NCBI GenBank assembly: GCA_021018815.1
Contig: JAITYX010000026.1
Coordinates: 6,572,001-6,636,000, forward strand
Reading direction: 5' to 3'
Source: Talinum fruticosum
Taxonomy: Eukaryota > Streptophyta > Magnoliopsida > Caryophyllales > Talinaceae
Length of the DNA: 64,000 nucleotides
Numbering within the stretch: the stretch's first letter is position 1; each line of letters begins with the position of its first letter. Shown piece after piece: positions 40,001 through 52,789 of the stretch. The position numbers were made by a program, and so were the translations under genes. Below the pieces are notes generated by a model, which saw only the letters and a program-made list of their open reading frames with translations, was not told the origin of the DNA and did not search any database.

Positions 40001-40059
40001 TTAACTTTTAGTAATTTAATTCACTAGCAAGCAAACACCTGAAATTTCGGGGTCTCACA
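37035..40059. mobile_element. solo LTR (3.0 kb), probably Ty3/gypsy
   Basis: Ends CGTAACACCCC and GGGGTCTCACA (imperfectly inverted; TG at the left changed to CG), flanked by AATTC at 37,030-37,034 and 40,060-40,064. No polyprotein inside. It contains a 54-bp-type minisatellite and a CT/GC-rich block (39,230-39,740) that creates long but domain-free open frames on both strands. A whole non-autonomous element cannot be excluded, but no internal LTR pair was seen. Confidence 0.7.
37741..37868. repeat. minisatellite in the solo LTR
   Basis: Repeats of CATTCATCA[C/T]GTAAA and CATCAAGTAAGT in a higher-order unit of about 54 bp, just over two copies. Confidence 0.8.
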
Positions 40060-41920
40060 AATTCTCACCTGAAAAAAAAACAAAAAAAAAAACAAAAACA
40101 AAAAAATAAAAAATAAAAATATAATTTTAATTCAAAATATTCACTTGTAAAAATTGAAATATCCGAATATATTGAAGAGATAATATACAACAACATGATC
40201 ATGTTGATGAGAAATTTGGAAGATTAATACTTAGTCATTTTATGTCCATTTGAATACTCTCTTGTGGGGTTATTATCATAGCATGATAATGATATAAATA
40301 TATGTAAAAATAGAAATGATCATAATTCAATTAGTGTTAGAAGATATGATAGCTTCTAATGAAACAATATTGAATTTGAGCAAAAATGAATAATTTTTAC
40401 ACAAAAATCCCAACAATGGCTTAATTGATAGGCAGAGAGTAAGAGATAAATATGATTATACTAATATATTTAAAGGAAAAACTAATTTGAATAAAAAGAA
40501 TTAATTTGGAAAGAAAATAGAATTCAAGAGCTAATTAGAAGAAAAAATTATTTGTACTATATATTTGTAAAGGAATAATTTTTTATTTTTTTATCAAGGA
40601 ATTATTTTTAAATTAGATTTTCTTTTATTTGAATGATAATTTTGAACTTAATAACTACATAAATATTGCTAGCCATATAGTATTTTTAATGGTTATTTTT
40701 CGATAAATAAATATTTTTAATGATATTTGGAAAGTTTAATAAGTAATACAATATCCACACACACACATATATATATATACTTTTATTTTCAAAAATTAAA
40801 ATGAAAAAGCTAGAGATATAATTGATATTAAACAATCTCTACTTTAACGGCACTCATAAGTTTGCCATGTATATATCATTGCAAAAGAAAAAAAAGAAGT
40901 GTAAATCATTGCCAAAGTTTTGTAATAAAATTATTACTATGTTAATTATTTGTATCATCTTTCCATAAATATATCTTTGACAAAATTGAAACAATTTAGT
41001 TTGAATTTCAAAAAGGATAGAAAAATGAGGGAAGTAATTTGAGAGCGGTTATTTAGACAGGATTCAATGTGTAGTGCAAGTAACAATTCAAAAAAACATT
41101 TCAATTATAATATTAGATTTTGTAAGTGTGTTTAGAATCATTAATTGCATAGTCACTTGTAAGTATTGTTGGTAACTATTGTTAAAAAAATCAATCTTTT
41201 CTAATATTTAGGGATATATATCAAAAAAAAAATTAGGGATAAAGCTATTTTATTTTATTAATATTTTTATAAGATTATCTCCTTAGCAACAACTCTAAGA
41301 GTTATTGTTACCCAAAGCGTTTTAATTTTTCTATGAAGTTTGTAATTTTTTGAGGAATATTGGATCCGAATAATACAAACTTTGGGGTGTTGGCCAAATT
41401 TAATACGAACAATTTCCTTGAATGCGAACCGAACCAACTTTGGGGATATTTTCCAATATCGAACGCCACCGAGTTGTATAGGCAGCGACTCGTCGGGAAC
41501 GTGACGTGGCAATATTTTTGGACACGTGGACGGCGAAGTCAATTATTTGACTGGATTAATGTATTTATTGACGGTTAAGGAAGATTAATTTGGCCAAAAA
41601 AAAACTAAACTAAAATTTAAGTGGTTGTTAAGAATTAGAACGTTAGTGAGGCCTAATTTAACCTCCATCTCTCTTCTTTTCTGCTCTTTCCATGAAAATG
41701 TGTCTTTCCTCGGCAACATCTTCAAGCATCGTATTCAATTCTCCATCTCTCTCTTCGTATCTCAACCTCGCAAAGATCTTCGTTTTTATTTCTCTCTTTA
41801 GTTCAAAATTCAAAATTACGGTTTGTGAAAATTGAGAGTTGAGAACATTAGGTGGAAGAGGAAGAATAAATTGGTGGTGGAAGTGGTTAGAGAGGAAGAA
41901 GAAATCGAAGATCGAAGAGG

Positions 41921-42614
41921 TTGAGGTTGAAGAAGGATGTCAAGAGCAAATCGAATGGAAGAGTCTTAAAAAGAGGCCATATTCACTCGGTGGTAGGATC
42001 TTCAAGAGCAAGCAATGAGCTGGTTCGGGAAGAATTGGTAAGATGTTTTCATAATATTCCAGCCATTAAGCGGATATGTAAGAAGCCCCCAAATAGAGGG
42101 AGAAAGTTCCATCGATGCCTTTTGTGGAAGGTAATTTGTTTGACAATTATTATGGAAATTTATGAAATTAGGTATTTTGAAAGTTGAACAATTGCTGAAT
42201 GTAAATGTACTTTTTGTGAAGGTTCCAAATCAAAATTGTGGATATTTCAAGTGGGATGGTGATGAAGATGTAAGCTTGAATGAGAAGAATGAGATACTGA
42301 AAGAATGAGTTGAAGAGTTGATTAGCCTTATACTTAACTTGAATATGGAAGTGAAAAATTTGAAGGAAGTGACGACTAAGAGTAGCAAGGGAATAATCCA
42401 AGCAGAGGTATCAAGTGAAGTTAGAGACTTAATTGAAGAGAACAACAAATTAAGGAAGAAATTAGCCAAAGAGAAGGTGAAAAGGGATAAGGAAAATGAG
42501 CTACCGAAAGCTTGCAAGGAAGAGCTTAAGGGTATAAGGAAGAATGGAAATCAGGGTTGGCTTTATTTGCTTGCAATTGTAGTGGTTGTAGTTATGTTGG
42601 TTAGGTTCATTTAA
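41921..42614 (+). pseudogene. GRF-type zinc-finger passenger gene of the MULE
   Basis: Two exons, 41,921-42,130 and 42,222-42,614 (GT-AG, phase 0). The order is a basic N-terminus; a GRF-like motif (RICKKPPNRGRKFHRC, then NCGYFKWDGDED after the intron); a coiled coil (LIEENNKLRKKLAKEK); and a C-terminal membrane helix (WLYLLAIVVVVVMLVRFI). The first ligand pair appears as C-x-H instead of C-x-C. Codon TGA at 42,306-42,308 (after EKNEILKE) interrupts the frame, probably from CGA. Plant GRF proteins of this build (At4g04775-like) are frequent transposon-linked genes. The upstream start is uncertain, since frames there are broken. Confidence 0.72.
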
Positions 42615-43109
42615 GAGGTAGAGGGTAGGGTAGGGTAAATGGTCTCTTTTGTTGGAAGTTTGGTTGATGAGAATGTAATGAGGTTGGATATGTATGGTCT
42701 CTTTTGTTAGCTTATAAAATTGTATGTGACAAGTTTAGCACTTATTTGCTTGCTATTTTATGAAATGAAGTTTATGTTTTGTTCTCAGTATGAACTTCAC
42801 TGCAATGAATTTGTTTGCTTGCTATTAGGTTACTTGCAATGAAGGTGTCATATGTTAAGTAGGATGAAAAGCAATACATATAAAATGCATGGAATACGAG
42901 TGTAAAGGAAAAGCAAACTATATATCACATAATTAGTCCGAATAATAATATTGGAACATCAGAATTGTTATTTGTATAAGCAAAGCACAAATGACAAGCT
43001 TGTGCTGTAATCAAATTGTATAATATGTCTGGCCATACAATTGTTTGCTGACTAAATTAGAAGGATTCATACAAATACAACTAAGTAATAGGCTTAACAT
43101 AGAGTTAGT

Positions 43110-46100
43110 TACTGGCCACAAAAGCTTGAGTCAATAAAACCGCTTGCTCAAGCTGAACAAAGGATGAAATGGCAGTTGAAGTTGCTGCAACCTGGGGAAA
43201 AAACAAAAATGTATGTCGATTACTATGGAACATTGGTGGGGGCTGCTGTGAATGCATTATATAAGTGAAGAAACATACATTATCTGATTGCTACCTTATG
43301 CTTGCTGCACTCGCTTTGCCTTCCTCTTCCCCTTCCTCTACCTCTTCCACTTGCCCTTGTTCTTCCTCTTCCCCTTCTAGTGGAAGGTGCAGCAGTTACG
43401 ATTGCAGTTGCATGAAGAGTTGTCAATGGAGTTTTCCTTGGTCTACCCCTCCCTCTCCTTTGTGTGGGATAGTATTGGTTGCTTGGGCATCCTTATTTGG
43501 ACATGTCCTCTTATTATGACCTATTGCAAGTCATTTCCTTCCCATGTCTAGTTAAGTGACCTGGTCTCCTGGGATCTTCATGAGGATCTTTTCTCCTGTT
43601 TTTCTTCGGTCGGCCAGGCATGACTTTGACATCTGGGGATCTAGAGGCATATCCATGGGTGGCCAATGTTTTTCCCCAACACATGGTAAGATTGGAAGTT
43701 CATATGCTCGCATGTACATTTCCCTTTTGAAATATGGGTGGATGAATTCATCGACATCTTCTTTCAGCCAAGCAAGACAAGCAATAGCATGGCAACATGG
43801 TATTCCAGTTAAATCCCACTTTCTACACATACATGTTGTAGCATTCATATCTACATGGAGGCTATCAAGCCTATGACTAACCTCGAACACCCTATTTCCG
43901 GAAGGGATGGGTAGACAATATCTAAACTCCTCTCTTTCTTTTTCAAACTTTGCCTTTATTCTAGGACAAACATCACCATCAACATTTTCCATTTGTGCTC
44001 TCTTAACAACAAGCCTTTGCATCAAAGCTAGCCTAATGTCCTCAAGCATGAATATGATATGCTTAGACCTAACTTGAACTATGTACGCATTGAAAGTTTC
44101 AGCCATGTTGTTCACAATATAGTCACACTTACTAGTTGTACTTACAAAGGCCCCGTAGAAAGTCTTAGGGTTGTCAGCAACAAAGTCATGGGAAGCAATG
44201 GGGGAGGCTTTCTTCAGCTCATCCAAGGCAAGGTTGAAGTCGGTTTCATTGTATGCCCTTGCTGTATTCCAAAACATCAACTTCAGCTCCTCTCCCTCAT
44301 GTTTTTATGCCATTTTGCATATATATATCTGGCACAATTTCTGTGCTTTGCCTTAGGGAACACAAGATGTACCGCATGTAGTATGGCCTGAGGTTGAAAG
44401 CATCATAATTTCAATATTAACAAAATATATGTGTGATATTAATATGAAAGTATGAACATAAACCAAATTGATGTGGAAGTTGTTACCTTATGCATGTCCG
44501 ATATGATTGTCCACCCACTGCCATCTATGCTCTCAATACAAGGTTGAAGTTGGGATAGAAACCAACCCCAGCTGTCATTATTCTCTCCCTCTGCCACTTG
44601 CCCATGCAAGAGGGAACATATGATTGTTCCCATTAATACATATTGCTGACATTATGGTTCCACCAAGAAATGTTTTAATGAAAGCATCATCTATGCAAAT
44701 GACATGTCTACAGACCTACCAAAACCCTTTTCCTTAATGCATCAAAACACACAAAGAACCTTTGAAAAACAGGAATTTGTTTGTTATTGATGGATCAGTT
44801 TCAGAATGAAAGTGCTGCTATTGTTTGACCTCGTAAGTTCCTCTAGATACCTTCCAAGTTTGCAGTAATGATCTCTCATTGAACCATGCAATAACCTCGC
44901 CAGCAGCTTGCCTAATCTTGTAAGCATGCCACTTAGTAATGCATAGGGAAAACTCTTCCTTTACCATGGCTTGAATTTGCTTAGTCGACAAATGAGGATA
45001 GTTTTTAAAGTTCATCAAATAAAACCGAGCAACCCAAGAAGATTTCAACCGAGGATTTTTCTGCATGTCTTTGTTACACTTATGTTGATTATCACCTGAT
45101 TTCACCGTAAACGTACCCTTTTTCTTATCCCATGAGCAGTAATACCCTGAACTTGCACTTTTCTTTGCATTGCACAAGCATTTTCCTCCTCTTAGTGTTA
45201 GACACTCGTGAACTTCATAGAATACCCTTGCATCAAAGCATACTTAACCACAACATCGTTGAACTTTTTGTTGTCTCAAAAGTCATGCCAACCTCGCCAC
45301 TTCAAGGTCTTGAAATTTGTTCTCGTCATCAACTGCGTCAAGTTTTCTTCTTTTCTTCATTAACCTACTACCCTCTTCATCACTTGCAGCAGGGTCGTTC
45401 ATCTTAGCATCGAGTCCTCATACTCACTTTGCCGGTTAGCATGAAATACTTCATCACCATCATCGATCCGCATTGCATCTTCATCATTCACTTCACTTTT
45501 AATTTCTCTTAAAATTGTATCTCTTCTTGACTCTTCCCTGAACTTTTCTTCATTTGTCTTAATAGTGTGCCACTCTTCACCACTAGTATCCACATCATCC
45601 AAGTCTGTTTCTTCCTCTTCAAACCACTCCTCCCTAAAGAAGCAAAGTGTACCTCACCAATCTTCCTTTTCCCTTTATCTCTACCACACAATGTGCAATC
45701 ATCTAAATCCTCTTCTTCACTCGGTGGTTGGTAATCACTATCGGTGAAGGATTCACTCATACATTCTCCCCTAAGTAGCTCATCCCAAGGAATAGAGGAA
45801 TCTGGCCCGGGATCTTCCCAATCATACTCTTCAACAACTGCACTACTTTCCCCTCTACTTTGTGTTGTTTTTTCAACTACAGGACCGCAAGTGTTTTTTT
45901 TGGTTTTTGGGGGACATTGGGCTTTAGGAGAAGCATGCGCTACTTCTTTCATTTTTGGCCTTTTTTAGCTATAGGGAGGTTGCTATATTTTGGGTTGTAG
46001 GAGAATGGGCCTTAGAGGGGGATTTTTTGTTTTGGATTGTAGGGGAGGTCGTTGTATTTTGGGTCTGCAGGAGAATGGGCCTTATAGGGGCTTTTCTGTT

Positions 46101-46526
46101 TTGGGTCAGTAGGGGAGGCCGTTGTATTTTGGGCTGCAGGAGAATGGGCCTTAGAGAGGGATTTTTGTTTTGGGCTTTAGGGGAGGATGTTGTATTTTGG
46201 GCTGCAAGAGAATGGGCTCAGAGGGGGCTTTTTTGTTATGGACTTTAGGGGAAACAAGTGGTCTTTTGGGCTGCAGGAGAATGGGCCCGAGAGGGGGCTT
46301 TTTGGTTTTGGACTTTAGAGGAAGCAAGTGGTCTTTTTGGGCTGCAGGAGAATGGGCCTCAGAGGGGGATTTTTGTTTTGGGCTTTACAGAAGCAGTGGT
46401 CTTTTGGGCCTCTGGAGGGGGAAGTGTTGTTTTGGGCTTTAAGGGACCCAAGTGGTCTTTCTTGCTTGTGGGTTTTTGGCCTTTTTGCCGCTGCTTGCCT
46501 TTTTGGTTTTAGCCCCAAGGGACTTT
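43110..46526 (-). pseudogene. MuDR transposase gene, 3' part
   Basis: Minus-strand segments from N to C: an acidic linker (45,952-45,400; DWEDPGPDSSIPWDELL, then SDSDYQPPSEEEDLDDC-type sequence); the MuDR DNA-binding domain (45,177-44,818; SWDKKKGTFTVKSGDNQHKC, then TKWHAYKIRQAAGEVI); the catalytic core (44,800-44,490; HVICIDDAFIKTFLGGT, GENNDSWGWFLSQL and WTIISDMHK); an intron (44,488-44,392); and the C-terminal part with a SWIM zinc finger (CMCRKWDLTGIPCCHAIA, about 43,780-43,850). An AT-hook-like RGRPRK and an RG-rich tail follow to about 43,260. Frame breaks include a one-base shortfall in a G-run near 44,300. Two catalytic Asp residues are present. Confidence 0.88.
45992..46460 (-). repeat. 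seven-unit ~68-bp coding minisatellite in the transposase gene
   Basis: On the plus strand units begin GGGCTGCAGGAGAATGGGCC and end near GTGGTCTTTT or GTTGTATTTT. On the coding (minus) strand they give Pro/Lys/Gln-rich repeats such as NPPLRPILLQPK. Unit lengths vary (about 66-70 bp), so the frame changes from unit to unit. Confidence 0.85.
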
Positions 46527-46531
46527 GATTT

Positions 46532-47816
46532 TGTAACGCCCCCAATCACCATTACTTAATAATCCCCTAATTAGAGAATATTAGGCATGGTCGCAGCGAA
46601 AGTTGACGATCGAATGTGTTTCTACCGCCCTAATAATAGGGCCAGCTGAAATAAAATACAATAAAAACTCGTGTCCATCGGTTATGCTTTAGTAAGTCCC
46701 GATAGCACTAATATCATGTCCCAATGGCTAAACAATACAACATAATTAAACCAACCCCAAAATACAGCTTCGATACATTTATACTATGCAAACCCATATA
46801 ACCGTCTGCGGTAAGAAACAAGCAACATGTAATACATTCCAGTGGTCAAACCCAAAACTAAATAAGGAGATAATCACCGTGAGCGTCTAAACCCATCATA
46901 GATATTATGGAAACGACATATCCAGGTAGGTCTTGCTTCCGTCAGCTTCTTAGGCAATGAGTTGTTGACAAAACCTTTTCCTAAAAACAAAAACAAGTAA
47001 AATAATTCAAAGAATGAGTCGAAACTCAGTACGAACATTCCCGCACAATCAAATATCTTTGAAAACATTTTAATTGAGCGCGCGCATTTCAATTTATTTT
47101 AGTTTGAAATTAGAGGGGAAGAAATATGTGTCAAACTTGGTTGTAGGTTATTATCCGAAAGTGGAACCCCTTGTACAATTGATGCGATTTTTGAATAAGG
47201 TGCACACCTCCCGGCCGACCGAGAACCCGAGTTGAAGCCGCGCGGGTGAAATTGAAGGGCGTAAGCCCCGATAATTGATAATTGATAATTGATCGGGGAC
47301 CACTTAATTAGGTGACAAAACTTGATTTGCAAATGATTCATTATTAATTATATATATAAGAAATATTGAGATTTGTCTGAAACATGTGAATTTTCGAAAG
47401 GTACAGGCAATGAACGTACTGGATCGAAAATCTTTGTTTCTCCCCTTATAGAAATTGAAGTTACTAGGTAGTCGGCAACGGAAGTGGCCTCAATACTATT
47501 TCAAATAGATTTATGTTAATAACGTTTCTCTTGAGTTTCAATGACTAAATTCGTACAAGTGTTTGCAATGTATTCATTTTCTTTATTTATTACGTAATCG
47601 ATAAAATTAAGATTTTTATTACTCAACGCTGTCGTGTTACCTCCATCTAAAATATTGTCCACAACACATAATTGGCATAAGAGATTTGTTTAAGCTAATT
47701 ATTGACGTTTTAGACAATTTAATCGTTACTCCGCTTAGATTGAAAGACTTTTATTTCGGACTTCTAATTATGCCTTAGCTATTATAATTTGTTTAGCGTA
47801 CAAAATATATGCTCTA

Positions 47817-47873
<57 letters not shown>

Positions 47874-49313
47874 GACTACCCCCAATTCGATTAGCTTTAC
47901 CAAGCCTAACATCACTTCGAATCCTTGCCACTAACTCACTTTTCACCTCATTACCTCCCATAAATTAATTAATTTCTCAAATTACACATATGCCACAATA
48001 CTCTACTTTAATTTAAGGATATACGCATCGTTACCTCAACAAGGTTCACATTCACATACACAATTAGATATACTAAATTTCTCAAATTTTTACATACCTC
48101 CAACACAACTTATCATCCAAATTCAATCTCCCTACACATTTCTCTTCCTTTTGCCCAATTGTAGCCAATTCTAAAATGCAACGAAACTATCAAATTACTC
48201 AAGATTCACATCATTACATTCCCAATTTAATTTACTAAATCACAATTGCACAGGAGGAATCACATTCATTCACCTTCATACACAATCACTCCACCAAATC
48301 ACCAAATCACAATCATTCACACTAATTCCAATTTTTTTCCCAATTCAATCTTTAAATTCATATCATAAACGTCATTATAAACTATATAATTTAATTAACA
48401 ACTACAATCACTAAGTAAATAATGAAGTGTGATAATTTAGGGTTTAGGGTTTTTACCTTCAAAACCTAAAGGATGGATACCAAGAGGGAGGAGCGACCGG
48501 TGGCCTGCGTGCTGGAACTCCAACGACCTCCTGGTGGCACCGGTGATAATTTCCACCAGTGAAGGGCATAGGAAGGTGGCCGGACATAGTGGCTTCACAG
48601 GCAAGGGCCGAGGGCAGGTGCACTACGGGGAGAGAGGGAGTGCAAACGCGAAAGAGAGCGAAACGACAGTGGCGTTCGGCCGGTGCTAGCGCCAGCTGTT
48701 GGCGCATTTGGTCGCTGGAAACGACGCGACAGGGGGTGGAGAGGCAGGGCGATGAAAGCAGAGGAACGAACTGGAGATGGAGAAAGAATGGTGAGGGGAA
48801 AATGAAAATAGCTTCGTGAGTTTAATCTGGATCCTTCCCGATAAAAATCTCCGATTTTTATTCCTATTTTTTTTATTATTATTTCATTATTTCATTATTT
48901 TTATGTATTTTTTTATATTTTATTTTACTTATCTTATTTCATGTATCCTATTTATATTATTACTATTATTATTATTATGTTATTCTAATAATGCTGTAAA
49001 TAGATTATACGATCTGTTTTAAATGTAACGCTTTGTTTAAAATATAACCTTTAATAAATTTTAAAACCATGTATCTTCACATCTATACTCGTTATATATT
49101 TATACGAATTTCTAAATTTTCTTTTTATACATATTTGTAAATTTATAATAATTAATATAAAATTTTATTGGAAGCCACTTCGTCGCCTTAGCTGCATAAC
49201 ACACATATAAAATTAATTTAAATATAAAATATCGAATTGAAGTGCGCGCGCTCGATTGTGAAAATTTTGTAATCGGTAAAATAAATAATGTGGTTTAGGG
49301 TCGGGTTGTTACA
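46532..49313 (-). repeat. 3' LTR of the gypsy element
   Basis: On the plus strand it begins TGTAACGCCCCCAATCACC and ends GGGTTGTTACA, so the transcribed strand has canonical TG...CA ends. It contains an (ATT)n run (47,818-47,873) and a GA-rich block (48,600-48,800) whose open frames are not genes. Confidence 0.95.
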
Positions 49314-49325
49314 GTCTTCCCCCTT
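49314..49325 (-). other. polypurine tract
   Basis: AAGGGGGAAGAC on the minus strand directly precedes the 3' LTR, where second-strand synthesis would prime. Confidence 0.85.
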
Positions 49326-49418
49326 AAAATAAGTTTTGTCCTCGAAACTTGCAAGTTTGGAAAGAAATTTAGATTGACCTTAAAACAAGCTAGTATATTT
49401 TTTTCCCTCATGTCTTCC

Positions 49419-50960
49419 TCAATCGGTTTCGATGTCATATGGTTCGCCAACGGACTTTAACCAAAGGAATGCTTTTAATACCGACTTTCTTAATCCTATA
49501 ATCCAATATTTGAACCGAAATTCTTCATATATTAAATTTCCAAGTGATTTGTAGTAGCTCTGCCGCAATATTATGGCTTGGAATGGGTATATACCTCCCG
49601 AGTCGCTAAATATGAAAGACGTAATTCTCATGTTCGAGTTCGGATGACACAGCTACATATAGGATACTTGATTGAACTTCTTTATAATCTCATATGGCTC
49701 ATTATTCCTAGGACTTGATTTTCCCTCAACTTTGAATCTTTGACCCCCTTTTAGTGGGGACACTTTCAAAAACACTTTTATCTATATAACTCTTTTGTCG
49801 ACTTTAAGTTTCCTTGATGTGGTCTTAAATCTTGCTAACCTTTTCAGTTGTTCCTTAGGTCAACTCAGTCCTATGGTCAATGCTTCATTCAACTCATTCC
49901 AACACAATGAGGTTCCGCATTTCCTTTAATACAATGCTTCAAATGTGGTTATTTTAACGCTGACTTGATAACCGTATTATAGGAGAATTACACCAAAGAT
50001 AAATCATCTTCCCATTTTCCTTAAATCATCTTTCAGTGTGCCCCATTGTTCCTGGATGATATGAACTACTAACACTCGGTTTAGTCACAAAAGGTCGCTA
50101 TAGAGCTTGCCGAAACGCATTTGAAACCTCTTGTCACTATCATATATGATGTCCTTAGGTGTTCCGTGTAACCTAACGACTTTTTTTTTTTCAATGTATA
50201 ATTGTATCAGTAACTCTACATTCTATGTGTCATGTGTTTGTACAAAATCTGTAGATTTAATAAGTCGATCGACAATCACTCAAACATTTTTTTCATTGAA
50301 GCAATAATAGGTAATCTTATGGCAAAGTTCATTGAATCTCATCTCCAGGTAGGAATCTCCAAAGGTCTCAATTCAACAACAGGACATTGATATCTATTTT
50401 CCTATTATACCCTCCAATGTTCGATATTAACCATTTCACAAATGAAGCACTTATCTACATATTTTGTAATATCCTTTTCATATTATTCTATCAAAAATAT
50501 TGCTTCAAGTCTCTATACAATTTTTTTTGTTGGGCGTACTGAGTATTGTGTATTGTGAGCTTCCTCAATAATTCCTTTTTTTTTTGTTTTAATTCCTCTT
50601 AATTTGGCACGCATAACTGATTTTGAAACCTCAAAGTTCCATCCTCATGTACTACAAACTAGGAGATTTTTCCCTTTTAATATTTGGCTTAATACTTTCT
50701 CTAACTCAACATCATCATTTTGGCCTACTTGGATCTCCTTCATTATAGTAGGTTGTACCTCTATGGCCGCCGAAATCCATCTATTTTTCCATCCGAGACT
50801 AACTCAACACCTACACTCCGAAGGTCCTGTAAAACAGTGGGTTGGGTTATTGTCGTTGTGTCCAAACTATGTTGTGTCTTCCTACTCAATGCATCAACCA
50901 CGAGATTCGCTTTCCCTGGATGATATTGTATTTGTAAATTATAATCCTTAAGTAACTCTA
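49419..50960 (-). pseudogene. gypsy integrase region
   Basis: The minus-strand translation around 50,560-50,480 shows an H-x-x-x-x-A-x-x-K-x-YRDLK pattern typical of the integrase zinc-binding start. Near 49,950 there is a FSYNTV-like core motif. The C-terminal end (49,631-49,419) resembles the post-integrase tail of plant gypsy polyproteins. Many stops and frame changes. A chromodomain is possible but not demonstrable. Confidence 0.6.
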
Positions 50961-51099
50961 ACCAGTGGTGTTGCCTTAAATTGATTTCTTTTTGGGTAAA
51001 ACAAAATGTACTTCAAACTCGATGGTCAGTATGAATCTTGCATGTCGCGCTATATAGGTAATGCCTCCAAATTTTTAGAGCAAGTATAACAACGAGACA

Positions 51100-51991
51100 A
51101 CTCCAAATCATGGGTAGGATAATTCTTTTCATACGGTTTGAGTTGTTGGGATGCATAAGCTATGACTTTTTCATCCCGCATTAACACGCATCCTAACCCA
51201 TTTTTAGAGGCATCACTATAGACAGTATACTCTTTACCTTCGACAGGTAAGGTAAGAATAGGGCTGTGGTTACCCTTTTCTTTAACTCCTTAAAGGTCTC
51301 CTCACATTTATCCGACCACGTAAATTTTGTTGTTTTCTTCAACAAATTGGTCAATGGCGAAGCTATTTTTGAAAAATCTTGTACAAACCTCCTATAATAA
51401 CCTGCCAACCCAAGAAAGCTTCTCACTTCTATAACATTGGTTGGCCTGGCCATTCGATTACTTGCCTTTACCTTGAGAGGATCGACCTTAATTCCTTCTT
51501 TAGAAACAATGTCCCCTAAAAATGTCACTTCTTCTAGCCAAAACTCACATTTTTGCCATTTAGCATACCATTGATGTTCTCTCAAAGTTTGCAGCACTAT
51601 TCACATATGCTCATCATATTCTCTCTTATCCTGAGAGTATATAAGAATATCATCAAGAATCACGACCACAAATTTATCTAGATAAGTCCTCAAAAATTCT
51701 ATTCATGAGGTCCATAAATACAACAGATACATTGGTAAATCCTCCGGGCATCACCGTAAATTCGTAGAATCCATATTTAGTTTTAAAGGTAGTTTTAGGA
51801 ATATCTTCCTATTTAATTCCAAGTTGGTAAAATATACTAACTCCTTGCATTTTATCAAACAAATCATCAATTCGAGGTAGAGGATACTTATTCTTGACAA
51901 TTATCTCGTTTAGCTTGCTATAATTCGAACAGAGTCTCAAAGTGTAATCGTTCTTCTTTATAAACAAGACTAAAACTCCCCAAGGTGGCAC
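51100..51991 (-). pseudogene. gypsy reverse transcriptase and RNase H
   Basis: 51,991-51,809 encodes the RT fingers ([20 protein letters not shown], then [11 protein letters not shown]). Near 51,650 lies the catalytic ILDDILIYS motif. 51,597-51,193 encodes the RT thumb/connection ([12 protein letters not shown], then [14 protein letters not shown]) and the start of RNase H ([13 protein letters not shown]). Split over several frames. Confidence 0.92.
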
Positions 51992-52399
51992 ACTTGGCCT
52001 AATAAATCCTTTTTGTAGTATTTACTTAAGTTGAGCTTTTAACACTATGAGTTCCCTTGGGCCATCCTATATGAATTTTCGAAATGGGTTATGCACAAGA
52101 AATTAGTTCAATTTCAAAGTCAATCTCCATTTAGGAGGTAGGCCAAGTAAATTTTCGAGAAATAAGTATGAAAATTCACATACTAGTGGTATAACATTTA
52201 TATCTGTCTCTTCTTTTCTATCCTCGGTAATATAACATAATTACCCCATGCAATCCTGTCTTAATAATTTGCTAGCCTTCATGACTAAAATTATGGAATA
52301 CTCCTTTGTATCTTTTTCACCCCGAAAAGATACTTTTGTCCCTTTTCGACCCTTTAAAATAATCTTATAACCTTTATAATCTTTGTTCACTTCATGGGT

Positions 52400-52700
52400 T
52401 GTCAACCAATCTATTCCTAAATAACTTCGATTCTAACGGATCAAATTGGATTAAATCTATGGAAACACATATGACAACGAGCACATGCTGATAAAGAATT
52501 GGGCATTTTAAAACTTCTTCATCGGCAACCTAATTTGGCACTCTATTAGGGCTTTATGATGATTTGAGTTTAATTGAGAGGCAACTTGAGTAAATATAAA
52601 TAAATGGGTGGCACCTGAATCAAATAAAACATAAAAATACCTTGAGCTTAGCACCAGTGACAATCGTCGTTCCTAAAATTGCGGTTTCTTTCTTGTTCAT
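52400..52700 (-). pseudogene. gypsy aspartic protease
   Basis: A minus-strand LFDSGATHLF motif near 52,615 is the retroviral-type protease active site. Upstream and downstream residues need a frame change to join. Confidence 0.75.
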
Positions 52701-52789
52701 CGGTTACACTTGTCCTACAATCACGAGGTTTAAAAGATGGCGCGGGTCCTTCACATGGTGTCATTAGAGGCTTGGCAACTCCCTTCTCT

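Larger units (their letters stand above)
36620..41351. repeat. dispersed AT-rich repeat family, copy 3, split by a solo LTR and cut by the MULE
   Basis: Left part 36,620-37,034 and right part 40,060-41,351 become continuous when the 3.0-kb insertion between them is removed. The copy then continues on the far side of the MULE at 60,951. The uninterrupted copies at 24,860-24,900 and 63,330-63,370 show the empty site (TAGTTTTGTTTATCTATTG). Confidence 0.75.

Noticed and set aside
48459..48819. Open frames in the 3' LTR, with counterparts at 56,470-56,839 in the 5' LTR
   Set aside because: They lie inside LTRs, differ in frame between the two copies, and carry no domain.
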